The notes under the pieces are model-generated. The model worked only from the letters and a program-made list of their open reading frames with translations. It was not told the origin of the DNA and made no database searches. The position numbers and the translations under genes are program-made. Below are positions 1 to 5,789 of a stretch of 5,789 bases of DNA, one piece after another (positions within the stretch are counted from its first letter, which is position 1; every line of letters begins with the position of its first letter). The DNA is from JAKFFN01 sp036675025 (GTDB taxonomy: Bacteria; Sumerlaeota; Sumerlaeia; Sumerlaeales; Sumerlaeaceae), in contig JAKFFN010000335.1 in assembly GCA_036675025.1 (NCBI GenBank), forward strand, positions 1 through 5,789, given 5' to 3'.

Positions 1-1
1 G

Positions 2-580
2 CTGTTTGGGCACCTCTCGGTAATGGCGCTGTTCGGCATCCCCTACCTGATGATCATGCCCGTTTACGCCAAGGAGGTACTGCATGGCGAAGCTACGGAG
101 TATGGCTCGCTCATGACAGCCGTGGGGTTTGGAGCTGTTGTTGGCGGCATCATCATGACCCGCCGTGCGAATGTAAAAGGTCTCGGCACGCACATGAGCC
201 GGAGCGTGTTCGGGTTTATCGTAATGCTGGTGCTGCTGGCGTTCAATTCCAGCCACTACCTGGCGCTGGCGATAATGGCCCTGGCCGGGTTCTTTATGGT
301 GATGGCCATGATCAGCAGTCAGACCCTCGTACAAACAATCATTCCTGAAGACATCCGCGGACGCGTAATGAGCATCTACGCCATGATCTCTGTCGGGTTT
401 CTGCCCTTCGGCAGCCTGCTGAGCGGAGCCATGGCAGAGCACTGGGGCGTGCGGGTAACGCTGCTGCTAAACGCGGCCGTATGCGCCGTGGCTACCGTGT
501 ATTACACCTGGCGACTGCCGGAGCTGCGCAAGTCGGCCATGTCTACGCGGGAATACCGGGCGGCAATAGGTATCGAATAG
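2..580 (+). CDS. MFS exporter, C-terminal part (5' end outside window)
   Basis: The reading frame is already open at base 2 and runs 192 codons to TAG at 578-580, so the N-terminal half lies left of the window; the ATG at 23 is an internal methionine. The protein is very hydrophobic, with about five to six membrane helices. It opens with a GIPYLMIMPVYAKEVLHG segment followed by a Gly-rich helix (AVGFGAVVGGIIMTRR), and later has IIPEDIRGRVMSIYAM and LPFGSLLSGAMAEHWGVR. This order is typical of the second half of the MFS_3 / EntS-like exporter group of the major facilitator superfamily, proton-driven inner-membrane efflux carriers. The substrate cannot be told from this half. It ends about 36 bases from the convergent gene at 617-1249, with no clear terminator between them. 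Its codon use is mixed at third positions, unlike the C-ending codons of the plus-strand gene at 4088-5197. Confidence 0.9.
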   Translation: MFGHLSVMALFGIPYLMIMPVYAKEVLHGEATEYGSLMTAVGFGAVVGGIIMTRRANVKGLGTHMSRSVFGFIVMLVLLAFNSSHYLALAIMALAGFFMVMAMISSQTLVQTIIPEDIRGRVMSIYAMISVGFLPFGSLLSGAMAEHWGVRVTLLLNAAVCAVATVYYTWRLPELRKSAMSTREYRAAIGIE

Positions 581-616
581 CCTTCGATTCGGGCGCGGTT
601 GTCAGGCAATAAACCT

Positions 617-1249
617 TTACTTCATAGGGCCGTAAGGCGAAGCGGAACCATACCCGCCGCCTGAGCCAACCATCGCACCTACGCCCTGCACGCCGCCCTG
701 GGCCAGTGCAGCGCCAGGCATCGGCTGGGTATTGCTGTACGGGTTAACACCCACTCCGCCGCCGAATGTCGTGCCCGGCATACCGGGAGTAGCACCCTGC
801 CCCACCATCGGCTGGCTCGCCTTAGCCCGGTCTATCAGAGAATCCCTGGCATCCAGCGATACCCCCACCTGGCCGGTCATGCGTTCTTCGTATGCGTTGG
901 CAAGCTCTTCCAGTGTATCAGGACCCGGGGGCGGAATCGCGGGTTTCTGCACCACCGGGTAAAGCCGCGACACGGCCGTAGAAGGCAGATAAACCATCTC
1001 GCCATTAATGGCAGTGGTCACAATCTGACCATTGCCGCCAAAGCTCATAAAGCGCGTATCTACAGGAAAAGTGCCCAGTGGCTGGTTTGTGCTGAGCGAC
1101 CGCACCACCACCGGCTGACCCGGCGCATCAGGCATTCCGGCAACCACCTGCCATACAGGCTTATCATGCACGGGAACCTTGGTCAGCTCCTGCGCCATGG
1201 CCGCGCCCGTCAACACACAGATCGCCAGTCCTAAACTTGTCTTTTTCAT
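617..1249 (-). CDS. Secreted protein of unknown function with Gly/Pro-rich tail
   Basis: I do not recognise this 210-residue protein. It starts at ATG 1249, preceded by AGGAG at 1258-1262 with an 8-base spacer, so the start is well supported. Residues 1-19 form a classic signal peptide (KK, hydrophobic core, cleavage near AMA-QE), so the product is exported. Residues 20-100 look beta-rich and end in a segment (GEMVYLPSTAVSRLYPV) that could belong to a small barrel or SH3-like fold, which is a guess. Residues 110-145 are charged and helical. The last 65 residues are low-complexity Gly, Pro, Met, Ser and Gln, probably disordered. The gene is convergent with the MFS gene and lies downstream of the tRNA-Leu terminators, so it probably has its own promoter, although no convincing one was found. 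Real coding status is supported by the signal peptide, the ribosome site and the uninterrupted frame. Confidence 0.8.
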   Translation of the reverse strand: MKKTSLGLAICVLTGAAMAQELTKVPVHDKPVWQVVAGMPDAPGQPVVVRSLSTNQPLGTFPVDTRFMSFGGNGQIVTTAINGEMVYLPSTAVSRLYPVVQKPAIPPPGPDTLEELANAYEERMTGQVGVSLDARDSLIDRAKASQPMVGQGATPGMPGTTFGGGVGVNPYSNTQPMPGAALAQGGVQGVGAMVGSGGGYGSASPYGPMK

Positions 1250-1320
1250 GCCTGTAGCTCCTGCAGATAGTCTTCAATGGTATCTATAAACAGCGGGCAT
1301 AACGCATTTCCAGCAAGAAA

Positions 1321-1352
1321 TAGAAAAAAGAACACCCGGGAACCAACTCCCG
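1321..1352 (-). terminator. Second intrinsic terminator downstream of tRNA-Leu
   Basis: Read on the minus strand, CGGGA (1352-1348) pairs with TCCCG (1341-1337) around a 6-base loop. After GGTGTTC it is followed by a run of six T (A run at 1324-1329 on the plus strand). The stem is short and the T run starts a few bases late, so this is a weaker backup of the terminator at 1366-1394. Confidence 0.45.
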
Positions 1353-1365
1353 AACGACCTCCATT

Positions 1366-1394
1366 AAAAAAACCCGTCACTCTGCGCAACGGGT
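1366..1394 (-). terminator. Intrinsic terminator of tRNA-Leu
   Basis: On the minus strand, ACCCGT (1394-1389) pairs with ACGGGT (1377-1372) around an 11-base loop and runs directly into a T tract (A run at 1366-1372 on the plus strand). It begins about 20 bases after the tRNA CCA end, the expected place for a Rho-independent terminator of a single tRNA transcript. Confidence 0.7.
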
Positions 1395-1415
1395 CGATAT
1401 CTTTTAAGAGAAAAA

Positions 1416-1502
1416 TGGTGCCGGGGACAGGACTTGAACCTGCACGAGGTTGCCCCCGCCAGCCCCTCAAGCTGGTGCGTCTGCCTATTCCGCCACCCCG
1501 GC
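1416..1502 (-). tRNA. tRNA-Leu, anticodon GAG
   Basis: The minus strand folds as a complete class II tRNA. The acceptor stem GCCGGGG (1502-1496) pairs perfectly with CCCCGGC (1426-1420). The D stem is GCG/CGC. The anticodon stem CCAGC/GCTGG encloses the loop TTGAGGG, with anticodon GAG at 1468-1466. There is a long variable arm, as in leucine tRNAs, and the T arm GCAGG-TTCAAGT-CCTGT is canonical. The CCA end is encoded (1418-1416). The product decodes CUC and CUU, which suits the CTC-rich gene at 4088-5197. Two terminators follow it. Confidence 0.97.
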
Positions 1503-1526
1503 ACTCGGGTGAAAATCCTAACGAGG

Positions 1527-1550
1527 GTGCCGCCAAATCATCAGCGGCAC
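1527..1550 (-). other. Perfect 7-bp hairpin, possible terminator of the P19-like gene
   Basis: GTGCCGC (1527-1533) and GCGGCAC (1544-1550) form a perfect stem around a 10-base loop. It lies between the end of the P19-like gene (stop at 1608) and the tRNA-Leu gene, both on the minus strand. In that direction a short TTTT comes only some 10 bases after the stem, so it is not a canonical intrinsic terminator. It could still stop or attenuate read-through into the tRNA. Confidence 0.35.
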
Positions 1551-1607
1551 GCACATATACCTAATCTCGCCGTGCGCATTCTCGACTTCTCTTTACGATA
1601 CTGAACT

Positions 1608-2225
1608 TTATTGTTCGCCCGCCTGCGAACCCGGGTAAGGCGTCGGCTCCACGTACGGCCGCCGACCATCCGGCCAGTCCACCTTAAGCGGTTCCGTCGT
1701 CACTTCCGACGGTTTCTGCCCAACCTCCGCCGGCCGAAAATCCACATCCGGAAAACTCACCACCACCGGCTTCGTCAGAAAATTCCCCACATCCCGACCC
1801 ATCCGCCGCCCTTCCGGCGGCTCCAGCTTAATCGCCACATTGCCGCTCGTCACGTCCTCCGGCAGCTGAATGTTATCCCCATAATGCGGCAACTCTCGGT
1901 CCCAGGTCTCATGCAGCGTCACACTCGTGCCCACCGCCTTACCCTTCGGCGCCGTAAGCACCGCCACCACTTTACACCCCGCAATCGTGCCCTGCCCCCC
2001 CGCATCGCGCACCACCAGCCGCATATAATGAGTCGCATCATCCTTCGGCACTTCCCAGCTCAGCGTCGTCCCGTCAAAATGATAGTAACACTGCGGCGCC
2101 AGGAAATCCAGCTCCACCGACACCTTCATGTCCTCCGTCGCCGTGGTATAGCTCGCCGCCCCGGCGCCACCCTGCAGCAAAAAAACCAGAACTCCCGCGC
2201 TCACCGCACTCAATAGCTTCATCAT
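1608..2225 (-). CDS. Secreted P19/Tp34-like (Fe2+ transport) periplasmic protein, divergent
   Basis: A 205-residue exported protein. Residues 1-24 are a signal peptide ending near GAGAA-SY. The mature part resembles the Ig-like beta-sandwich of the P19/Tp34 iron-copper binding family. MKVSVELDF (33-41) is a first strand, ATHYMRLVVRDAGG (64-77) follows, and the best landmark is HETWDRELPHYGDNIQLPED (105-124), where family members have a PHYGxN motif before a strand ending in EPP. FLTKPVVVSFPDVDF (149-163) matches the family's closing strand. His105 and His114 could bind metal, but the Met/His site near the N terminus in characterised P19 proteins is not obvious, so metal binding is uncertain. 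Residues 165-205 are a Pro-rich tail. Two ATGs are adjacent (2225 and 2222); GAGG at 2230-2233 is better spaced for 2222. The family call is from remembered motifs; exported location is firm. Confidence 0.75.
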   Translation of the reverse strand: MMKLLSAVSAGVLVFLLQGGAGAASYTTATEDMKVSVELDFLAPQCYYHFDGTTLSWEVPKDDATHYMRLVVRDAGGQGTIAGCKVVAVLTAPKGKAVGTSVTLHETWDRELPHYGDNIQLPEDVTSGNVAIKLEPPEGRRMGRDVGNFLTKPVVVSFPDVDFRPAEVGQKPSEVTTEPLKVDWPDGRRPYVEPTPYPGSQAGEQ

Positions 2226-2229
2226 CTAT

Positions 2230-2233
2230 CCTC
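2230..2233 (-). promoter_or_regulatory. Ribosome binding site deciding between two adjacent ATGs
   Basis: GAGG on the minus strand lies 4 bases before the ATG ending at 2225 and 7 bases before the one ending at 2222. The longer spacing is normal, so translation probably starts at 2222 (protein begins MKLLS, 204 residues). Confidence 0.5.
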
Positions 2234-2270
2234 ACAACACTCCTGCGTAGACTCCAACACCCTCCCACGC

Positions 2271-2312
2271 AAAAAGCGGGCTGTCTCCTGATCCACTCAA
2301 GAAACAGCCCGC
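2271..2312 (-). terminator. eno: Strong intrinsic terminator of enolase
   Basis: The two 16-base arms (2276-2291 and 2297-2312) pair along their whole length with only two G-T wobbles when read on the minus strand, around a 5-base loop. The hairpin runs into five T (A run at 2271-2275). On the plus strand no T run follows, so it acts for minus-strand transcripts. It sits 28 bases past the enolase stop and insulates the P19-like gene, which must have its own promoter in the short space at 2226-2270. Confidence 0.9.
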
Positions 2313-2339
2313 CACACTTGCCCTCAGCGCGTCAACGCT

Positions 2340-3635
2340 TTAGCGATTGATGTTGTAGAAAGTGCCAAAGCCCGGGAACACCGCCGACGCCCCCAGCTCT
2401 TCCTCAATCCGAAGAAGCTGGTTATACTTCGCCATACGATCCGACCTGCTCGCGCTTCCCGTCTTGATCTGGCCGCAATTCGTCGCCACAGCGATATCCG
2501 CAATCGTCGAATCCTCCGTCTCGCCGCTGCGATGGCTCAGCACAGCCGTGTAGCTCGCCCGCTTCGCCATCTCGATCGCATCCAGCGTCTCCGTCAGGCT
2601 GCCAATCTGGTTCACCTTCACCAGGATCGAGTTCGCCACGCCGCTATCAATGCCCCGCTTCAGGATCTTCGTGTTCGTCACAAACAAGTCATCGCCCACC
2701 AGCTGAACCTTCTTGCCCAGCCGCTCCGTCAGCTTGCTCCAGGCGTCCCAATCGTTCTCGTCACACCCATCTTCAATGCTCATCACAGGGTACTTCGCGC
2801 ACAGGCCCTCGTAATAAGCGATCAGCTCATCACTCGTCAGCTCTTCCTTGCTGCTCTTCTTCCACACATACTTCTTTTTGCTCTTATCATAAAACTCCGA
2901 GCTCGCGCAATCCAGCGCAATCCCGATCTGGTCACCCGGCTTATAGCCCGCCTTCTCGATCGCCTGGATGATGTAATCCAGCACTTCCTCAGCCGTCGCC
3001 AGGTTCGGAGCAAAACCACCCTCATCGCCCACCGCCGTGTTCAGGCCCTTATCCTTCAAAATCTTCTTCAGGCTATGAAAAATCTCCGTGCCCGCCCGGA
3101 TCGACTCCCGAAACGACTCAAACCCGCCCGGAACAATCATAAACTCCTGGAAATCCACCGTGTTATCCGCATGCGCGCCGCCATTCACGATGTTCATCAT
3201 CGGCACCGGCAGCGTCTTCGCATTCACGCCACCCAGGTACTGGTACAGCGGCAAGCCAATCGCATCCGCAGCCGCCCGCGCCACCGCCAGGCTCACACCA
3301 AGGATAGCATTCGCGCCCAGCTCCTTCTTCGTATCCGTGCCATCCAGCACCAGCATCTCGCCATCCACAGCCGTCTGGTTCACCGCATCAAACCCGATCA
3401 GCGCCGGCGCGATCTTCTCATTCACATTCTCCACAGCCTTCAGCACGCCCTTGCCCAGGTAACGCCCCTTGTCGTCATCCCGCAGCTCCAGCGCCTCATG
3501 CTCACCCGTGCTAGCGCCACTAGGCACCGCCGCCCGGCCAAACCCGCCGTTATCCAGCAAAACATCCACTTCCACAGTAGGGTTGCCACGAGAATCCAAA
3601 ATCTCCCGCGCCACAACACTCATAATCTCAGTCAT
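2340..3635 (-). CDS. eno: Enolase (phosphopyruvate hydratase)
   Basis: A full-length 431-residue enolase, the usual bacterial size. It interconverts 2-phosphoglycerate and phosphoenolpyruvate in glycolysis and gluconeogenesis in the cytosol, as a Mg2+-dependent homodimer. All key residues can be aligned by motif: Glu164 (FQEFMI) and Glu205 (GDEGG); metal ligands Asp242 (LDCASSEF), Glu288 (SIEDG) and Asp315 (VGDDLFVTN); catalytic Lys340 in the signature LVKVNQIGSLTET; His368 (SHRSGETED); and Lys391 (IKTGS). The N terminus (EILDSRGNPTVEVDV) and flexible loop 1 (SGASTGEHEALELRD) are intact. The ATG at 3635 is supported by the normal family N terminus and by AAGGG six bases upstream. It is monocistronic: a strong terminator follows, and upstream is repeat-rich DNA. 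Its codons favour G and T at third positions, the mirror image of the plus-strand genes. Confidence 0.99.
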   Translation of the reverse strand: MTEIMSVVAREILDSRGNPTVEVDVLLDNGGFGRAAVPSGASTGEHEALELRDDDKGRYLGKGVLKAVENVNEKIAPALIGFDAVNQTAVDGEMLVLDGTDTKKELGANAILGVSLAVARAAADAIGLPLYQYLGGVNAKTLPVPMMNIVNGGAHADNTVDFQEFMIVPGGFESFRESIRAGTEIFHSLKKILKDKGLNTAVGDEGGFAPNLATAEEVLDYIIQAIEKAGYKPGDQIGIALDCASSEFYDKSKKKYVWKKSSKEELTSDELIAYYEGLCAKYPVMSIEDGCDENDWDAWSKLTERLGKKVQLVGDDLFVTNTKILKRGIDSGVANSILVKVNQIGSLTETLDAIEMAKRASYTAVLSHRSGETEDSTIADIAVATNCGQIKTGSASRSDRMAKYNQLLRIEEELGASAVFPGFGTFYNINR

Positions 3636-3770
3636 AATAAACCCTTTCCAAATCTCGCCAACCCGTTACCCCAAAACCCAAAATCTAGTTTACCACTTCT
3701 CTCTTTTGCATTCCCAAGCCCCAACCCACCCAACAACCAAACCCCATTCCCCACCCCCCAAACACCACCC
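3636..3770. other. C-rich, G-poor spacer upstream of enolase
   Basis: No gene is visible. On the plus strand the stretch is nearly all C, A and T, with many CCAAC and CCCAC words. It must contain the enolase promoter on the minus strand. The best candidate boxes are poor (TTGGGA at 3717-3712, TAAACT at 3692-3687, 19-base spacing), so none is claimed. Confidence 0.4.
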
Positions 3771-3854
3771 CTCAACTCTCAACTCTCAACTATCCACTAG
3801 CCACTAGCCACTATCCACTAGCCACTAGCCACTATCCACTATCCACTAGCCACT
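3771..3854 (+). repeat. Phase-locked heptamer array, 12 units (CTCAACT, ATCCACT, AGCCACT)
   Basis: Twelve consecutive 7-bp units without a phase break: three CTCAACT, then a mixed run of ATCCACT and AGCCACT. Every unit ends in ACT, and only the first four bases vary. The AGCCACT runs carry TAG in every forward frame, so the array cannot be read through as protein. It lies upstream of enolase and starts the repeat block that continues to about 4000. Confidence 0.95.
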
Positions 3855-3869
3855 GCCTCCCCCTCACCC

Positions 3870-3932
<63 letters not shown>

Positions 3933-3941
3933 CTCCCCCCT

Positions 3942-4000
3942 CCAATCCTCGTCGCGCAGCGACCCCACAATTAGTAATTGGTAATTTGTAATTAGTAATT
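3942..4000 (+). repeat. Hairpin-heptamer module, copy 1 (intergenic)
   Basis: The module is CCAATCCTC, the hairpin GTCGC-GCA-GCGAC (3951-3963), a CCCACA linker, then 7-bp units ATTAGTA, ATTGGTA, ATTTGTA, ATTAGTA and a final ATT. From CCAATCC to the second ATT the sequence is identical to copy 3 inside the gene at 4088-5197. It lies just upstream of that gene. Confidence 0.93.
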
Positions 4001-4087
4001 AAAAGTATGTAATTGCCACTCCATTCCCCCTTGCCCCCAAACGCGATTCCCATTGCACATTCCACACAGTCCCGCCAAACAACGCGC

Positions 4088-5197
<1,110 letters not shown>

Positions 5198-5200
5198 CAG

Positions 5201-5232
5201 CCTTCTAACCTTCTCACCTTCTCACCTTCTCA
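5201..5232 (+). repeat. Tandem 8-bp repeat CCTTCTMA, 4 units
   Basis: One CCTTCTAA and three CCTTCTCA units start three bases after the stop codon of the preceding gene. The period is 8, not 7 as in all other arrays here. As elsewhere, the array leads directly into a GNA-loop hairpin (5235-5249). Confidence 0.93.
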
Positions 5233-5234
5233 CC

Positions 5235-5249
5235 TGCGGCGAAGCCGCA
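5235..5249 (+). repeat. Mini-hairpin TGCGGC-GAA-GCCGCA
   Basis: A perfect 6-bp stem with a GAA triloop. Its stem sequence differs from the GTCGC/GCGAC stem of the modules but keeps pairing, and the C-GAA-G closing is kept. No T run follows, so it is not a standard terminator, although it is the first strong hairpin after the 4088-5197 gene. Confidence 0.85.
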
Positions 5250-5297
5250 CGCAGCAGGCCAACTTTCTGGACTGCGGCGACCCGGCGCCCTGGGAAC

Positions 5298-5315
5298 GCG
5301 CGTGCCCCCACGCGC
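5298..5315 (+). other. Perfect 7-bp GC hairpin, possible weak terminator
   Basis: GCGCGTG (5298-5304) pairs with CACGCGC (5309-5315) around a CCCC loop. A run of five T (5328-5332) comes about 12 bases after the stem, too far for a typical intrinsic terminator. It is the only hairpin plus T run between the GT-C-like gene and the pseudopilin gene. Confidence 0.4.
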
Positions 5316-5320
5316 CCGAT

Positions 5321-5388
5321 CCAATCCTTTTTCCGTCGCGCAGCGACACCACAATTAGTAATTAGTAATTAGTAATTAGTAATTAATA
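5321..5388 (+). repeat. Hairpin-heptamer module, copy 4 (intergenic, uninterrupted array)
   Basis: CCAATCC, a T-run variant linker, the perfect hairpin GTCGC-GCA-GCGAC (5335-5347), ACCACA, then four perfect ATTAGTA units and one degenerate ATTAATA (5354-5388). Unlike the two coding copies, this array keeps the TAG and TAA triplets. It lies about 105 bases before the pseudopilin start. Confidence 0.95.
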
Positions 5389-5492
5389 AAGGTATTTGCC
5401 GCTCTGTTTTTGTGCAACTTTCCCCTTGACGCCCCCATCACCATCCGTCAATACATGGGCTACCTGCACCCTTTAAAACCAACGGGAAACCC

Positions 5493-5789
5493 ATGCCAAA
5501 AGTCCAGCTACAAAACAATCCACCCACCAGCAGCCGCCCCGCGCTCAACCCGCTGCCAACTCTCAACTCTCAACTCTCAACTCACGCGCCGCGAAGCGGC
5601 GCCTTCACCCTCATCGAAATCATGATCGTAATCGCCATCATCGGCATCATCACCGCCATCGCCATGCCCGCCTTCATGCGCGCCCGCGAAAACTCCTGGG
5701 GCCGCGCCTGTCAGGAAAATCTCGGCAAACTCGACGGCGCCAAACAACAATACGCCCTTGAGTTCAAGATTCCAGAAGGCGATCCCATC
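5493..5789 (+). CDS. Type II secretion/type IV pilin-like pseudopilin, N-terminal part (runs off the right edge)
   Basis: The frame is open from ATG 5493 to the window end (99 codons, no stop). The only upstream stop in frame is TGA at 5427, and 5493 is the sole ATG before the conserved part, so this start is firm, although only a weak GGGA (5484-5487) precedes it. Residues 38 onward begin FTLIEIMIVIAIIG, the prepilin N-methylation segment and helix that embeds in the membrane and packs in the pilus or pseudopilus core. The later MRARENSWGRACQENLGKLDGAKQQYALE matches the small Cys-containing pseudopilin type common in PVC bacteria (from memory). Prepilin peptidase should cut just before Phe38, after Ala37 or after Gly36. 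The 37-residue leader is long and largely made of repeat sequence: PTLNSQLST from CTCAACT units and HAPRSGA from a GAA-loop hairpin. Codons mostly end in C. Confidence 0.93.
   Translation, partial: MPKVQLQNNPPTSSRPALNPLPTLNSQLSTHAPRSGAFTLIEIMIVIAIIGIITAIAMPAFMRARENSWGRACQENLGKLDGAKQQYALEFKIPEGDPI
5555..5582 (+). repeat. CTCAACT heptamer array in the pseudopilin leader
   Basis: One degenerate unit (GCCAACT) and three perfect CTCAACT units, in frame within the leader peptide and read as PTLNSQLST. It ends three bases before the hairpin at 5586, the same array-then-hairpin order seen at the other sites. Confidence 0.95.
5586..5602 (+). repeat. Mini-hairpin GCGCCGC-GAA-GCGGCGC at the prepilin cleavage site
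   Basis: A perfect 7-bp stem with a GAA triloop, the longest of the GNA hairpins here. It encodes the residues APRSGA immediately before the mature Phe, so the repeat supplies the peptidase recognition residues. As mRNA it would form a very stable structure about 95 bases into the message. Confidence 0.9.

Noticed and set aside
1246..1300. Minus-strand end of a frame reading IDTIEDYLQELQA, overlapping the start of the 617-1249 gene (ATGA), reminiscent of the first helix of XerC/XerD recombinases next to a tRNA.
   Set aside because: Only about 13 residues, no start codon with a ribosome site, and the same frame runs back through both terminators and the tRNA; probably chance.
1611..2216. A 201-codon open frame antisense to the P19-like gene.
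   Set aside because: Arg-rich translation without any domain; the minus strand has a signal peptide, a ribosome site and a family landmark.
3687..3717. Enolase promoter on the minus strand (TTGGGA and TAAACT, 19-base spacing).
   Set aside because: Both boxes match only four of six bases and the spacing is long; not enough to call.
2532..3800. A 422-codon open frame antisense to enolase.
   Set aside because: It lies opposite a complete enolase and its product is an Arg/His/Leu-rich low-complexity string typical of a shadow of a biased gene.
3942..4000. Transposon or integron attachment site explanation for the hairpin modules.
   Set aside because: No transposase or integrase gene, no target-site duplication and no long terminal inverted repeats are visible in the window.
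4013..4087. TTG start at 4013 giving 25 more residues on the GT-C-like protein.
   Set aside because: The extra residues are Pro-rich and non-helical, there is no ribosome site, and ATG 4088 places the first helix normally.
5426..5455. TTGACG at 5426-5431 as a -35 box for the pseudopilin gene.
   Set aside because: Good -35 match, but the best -10 candidate at 18-base spacing (AATACA) matches only three of six bases.
5410..5625. A 71-codon plus-strand frame overlapping the pseudopilin start.
   Set aside because: It is in a different frame from the FTLIE sequence, ends in repeat-derived residues and has no recognisable content.

Overview
The window comes from a GC-rich bacterium. The type II pseudopilin at the right edge, the GT-C/TPR membrane protein and the dense heptanucleotide repeats suggest a PVC-type lineage (Verrucomicrobiota, Kiritimatiellota or Lentisphaerota). 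That placement is inference from recollection of such genomes; no marker in the window settles it.

Left part (1-1560): the C-terminal half of an MFS exporter (+) converges on a small secreted protein of unknown function (-, 617-1249). A tRNA-Leu(GAG) gene (-, 1416-1502) follows, with two tandem intrinsic terminators just downstream of it. Base composition here is fairly balanced between strands. Middle part (1600-3640): a secreted P19/Tp34-like metal-binding protein (-) and enolase (-), separated by a strong terminator. From about 1600 to the right end the plus strand is strongly C-rich and G-poor, so genes on opposite strands use opposite third-position bases.

Right part (3640-5789): the unusual region. 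Gene-free DNA, the gene body of a GT-C-like membrane protein (4088-5197) and the start of a pseudopilin gene (5493 to the edge) are all threaded with one modular repeat family. The polarity is constant: a tandem array of 7-bp units ending in ACT (CTCAACT, AGCCACT, ATCCACT), then a small perfect or near-perfect hairpin with a GNA triloop (GTCGC-GCA-GCGAC and variants), then often a second array of ATTAGTA units, which is the same NNNNACT pattern on the other strand. Two copies lie in frame inside the GT-C-like gene, and the two codons that would read TAG TAA in a perfect array read TCG GAA and TTG GAA instead. One copy sits exactly where the family's central membrane region seems to be missing. 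Another supplies much of the pseudopilin leader peptide, with its hairpin encoding the residues up to the cleavage site.

The genes do not form one pathway. Enolase is housekeeping glycolysis, the tRNA is translation, the P19-like and 617-1249 products are exported, and the pseudopilin belongs to a type II secretion or type IV pilus-like system. What ties the right part together is the repeat family, which behaves like a protein-invading palindromic element.
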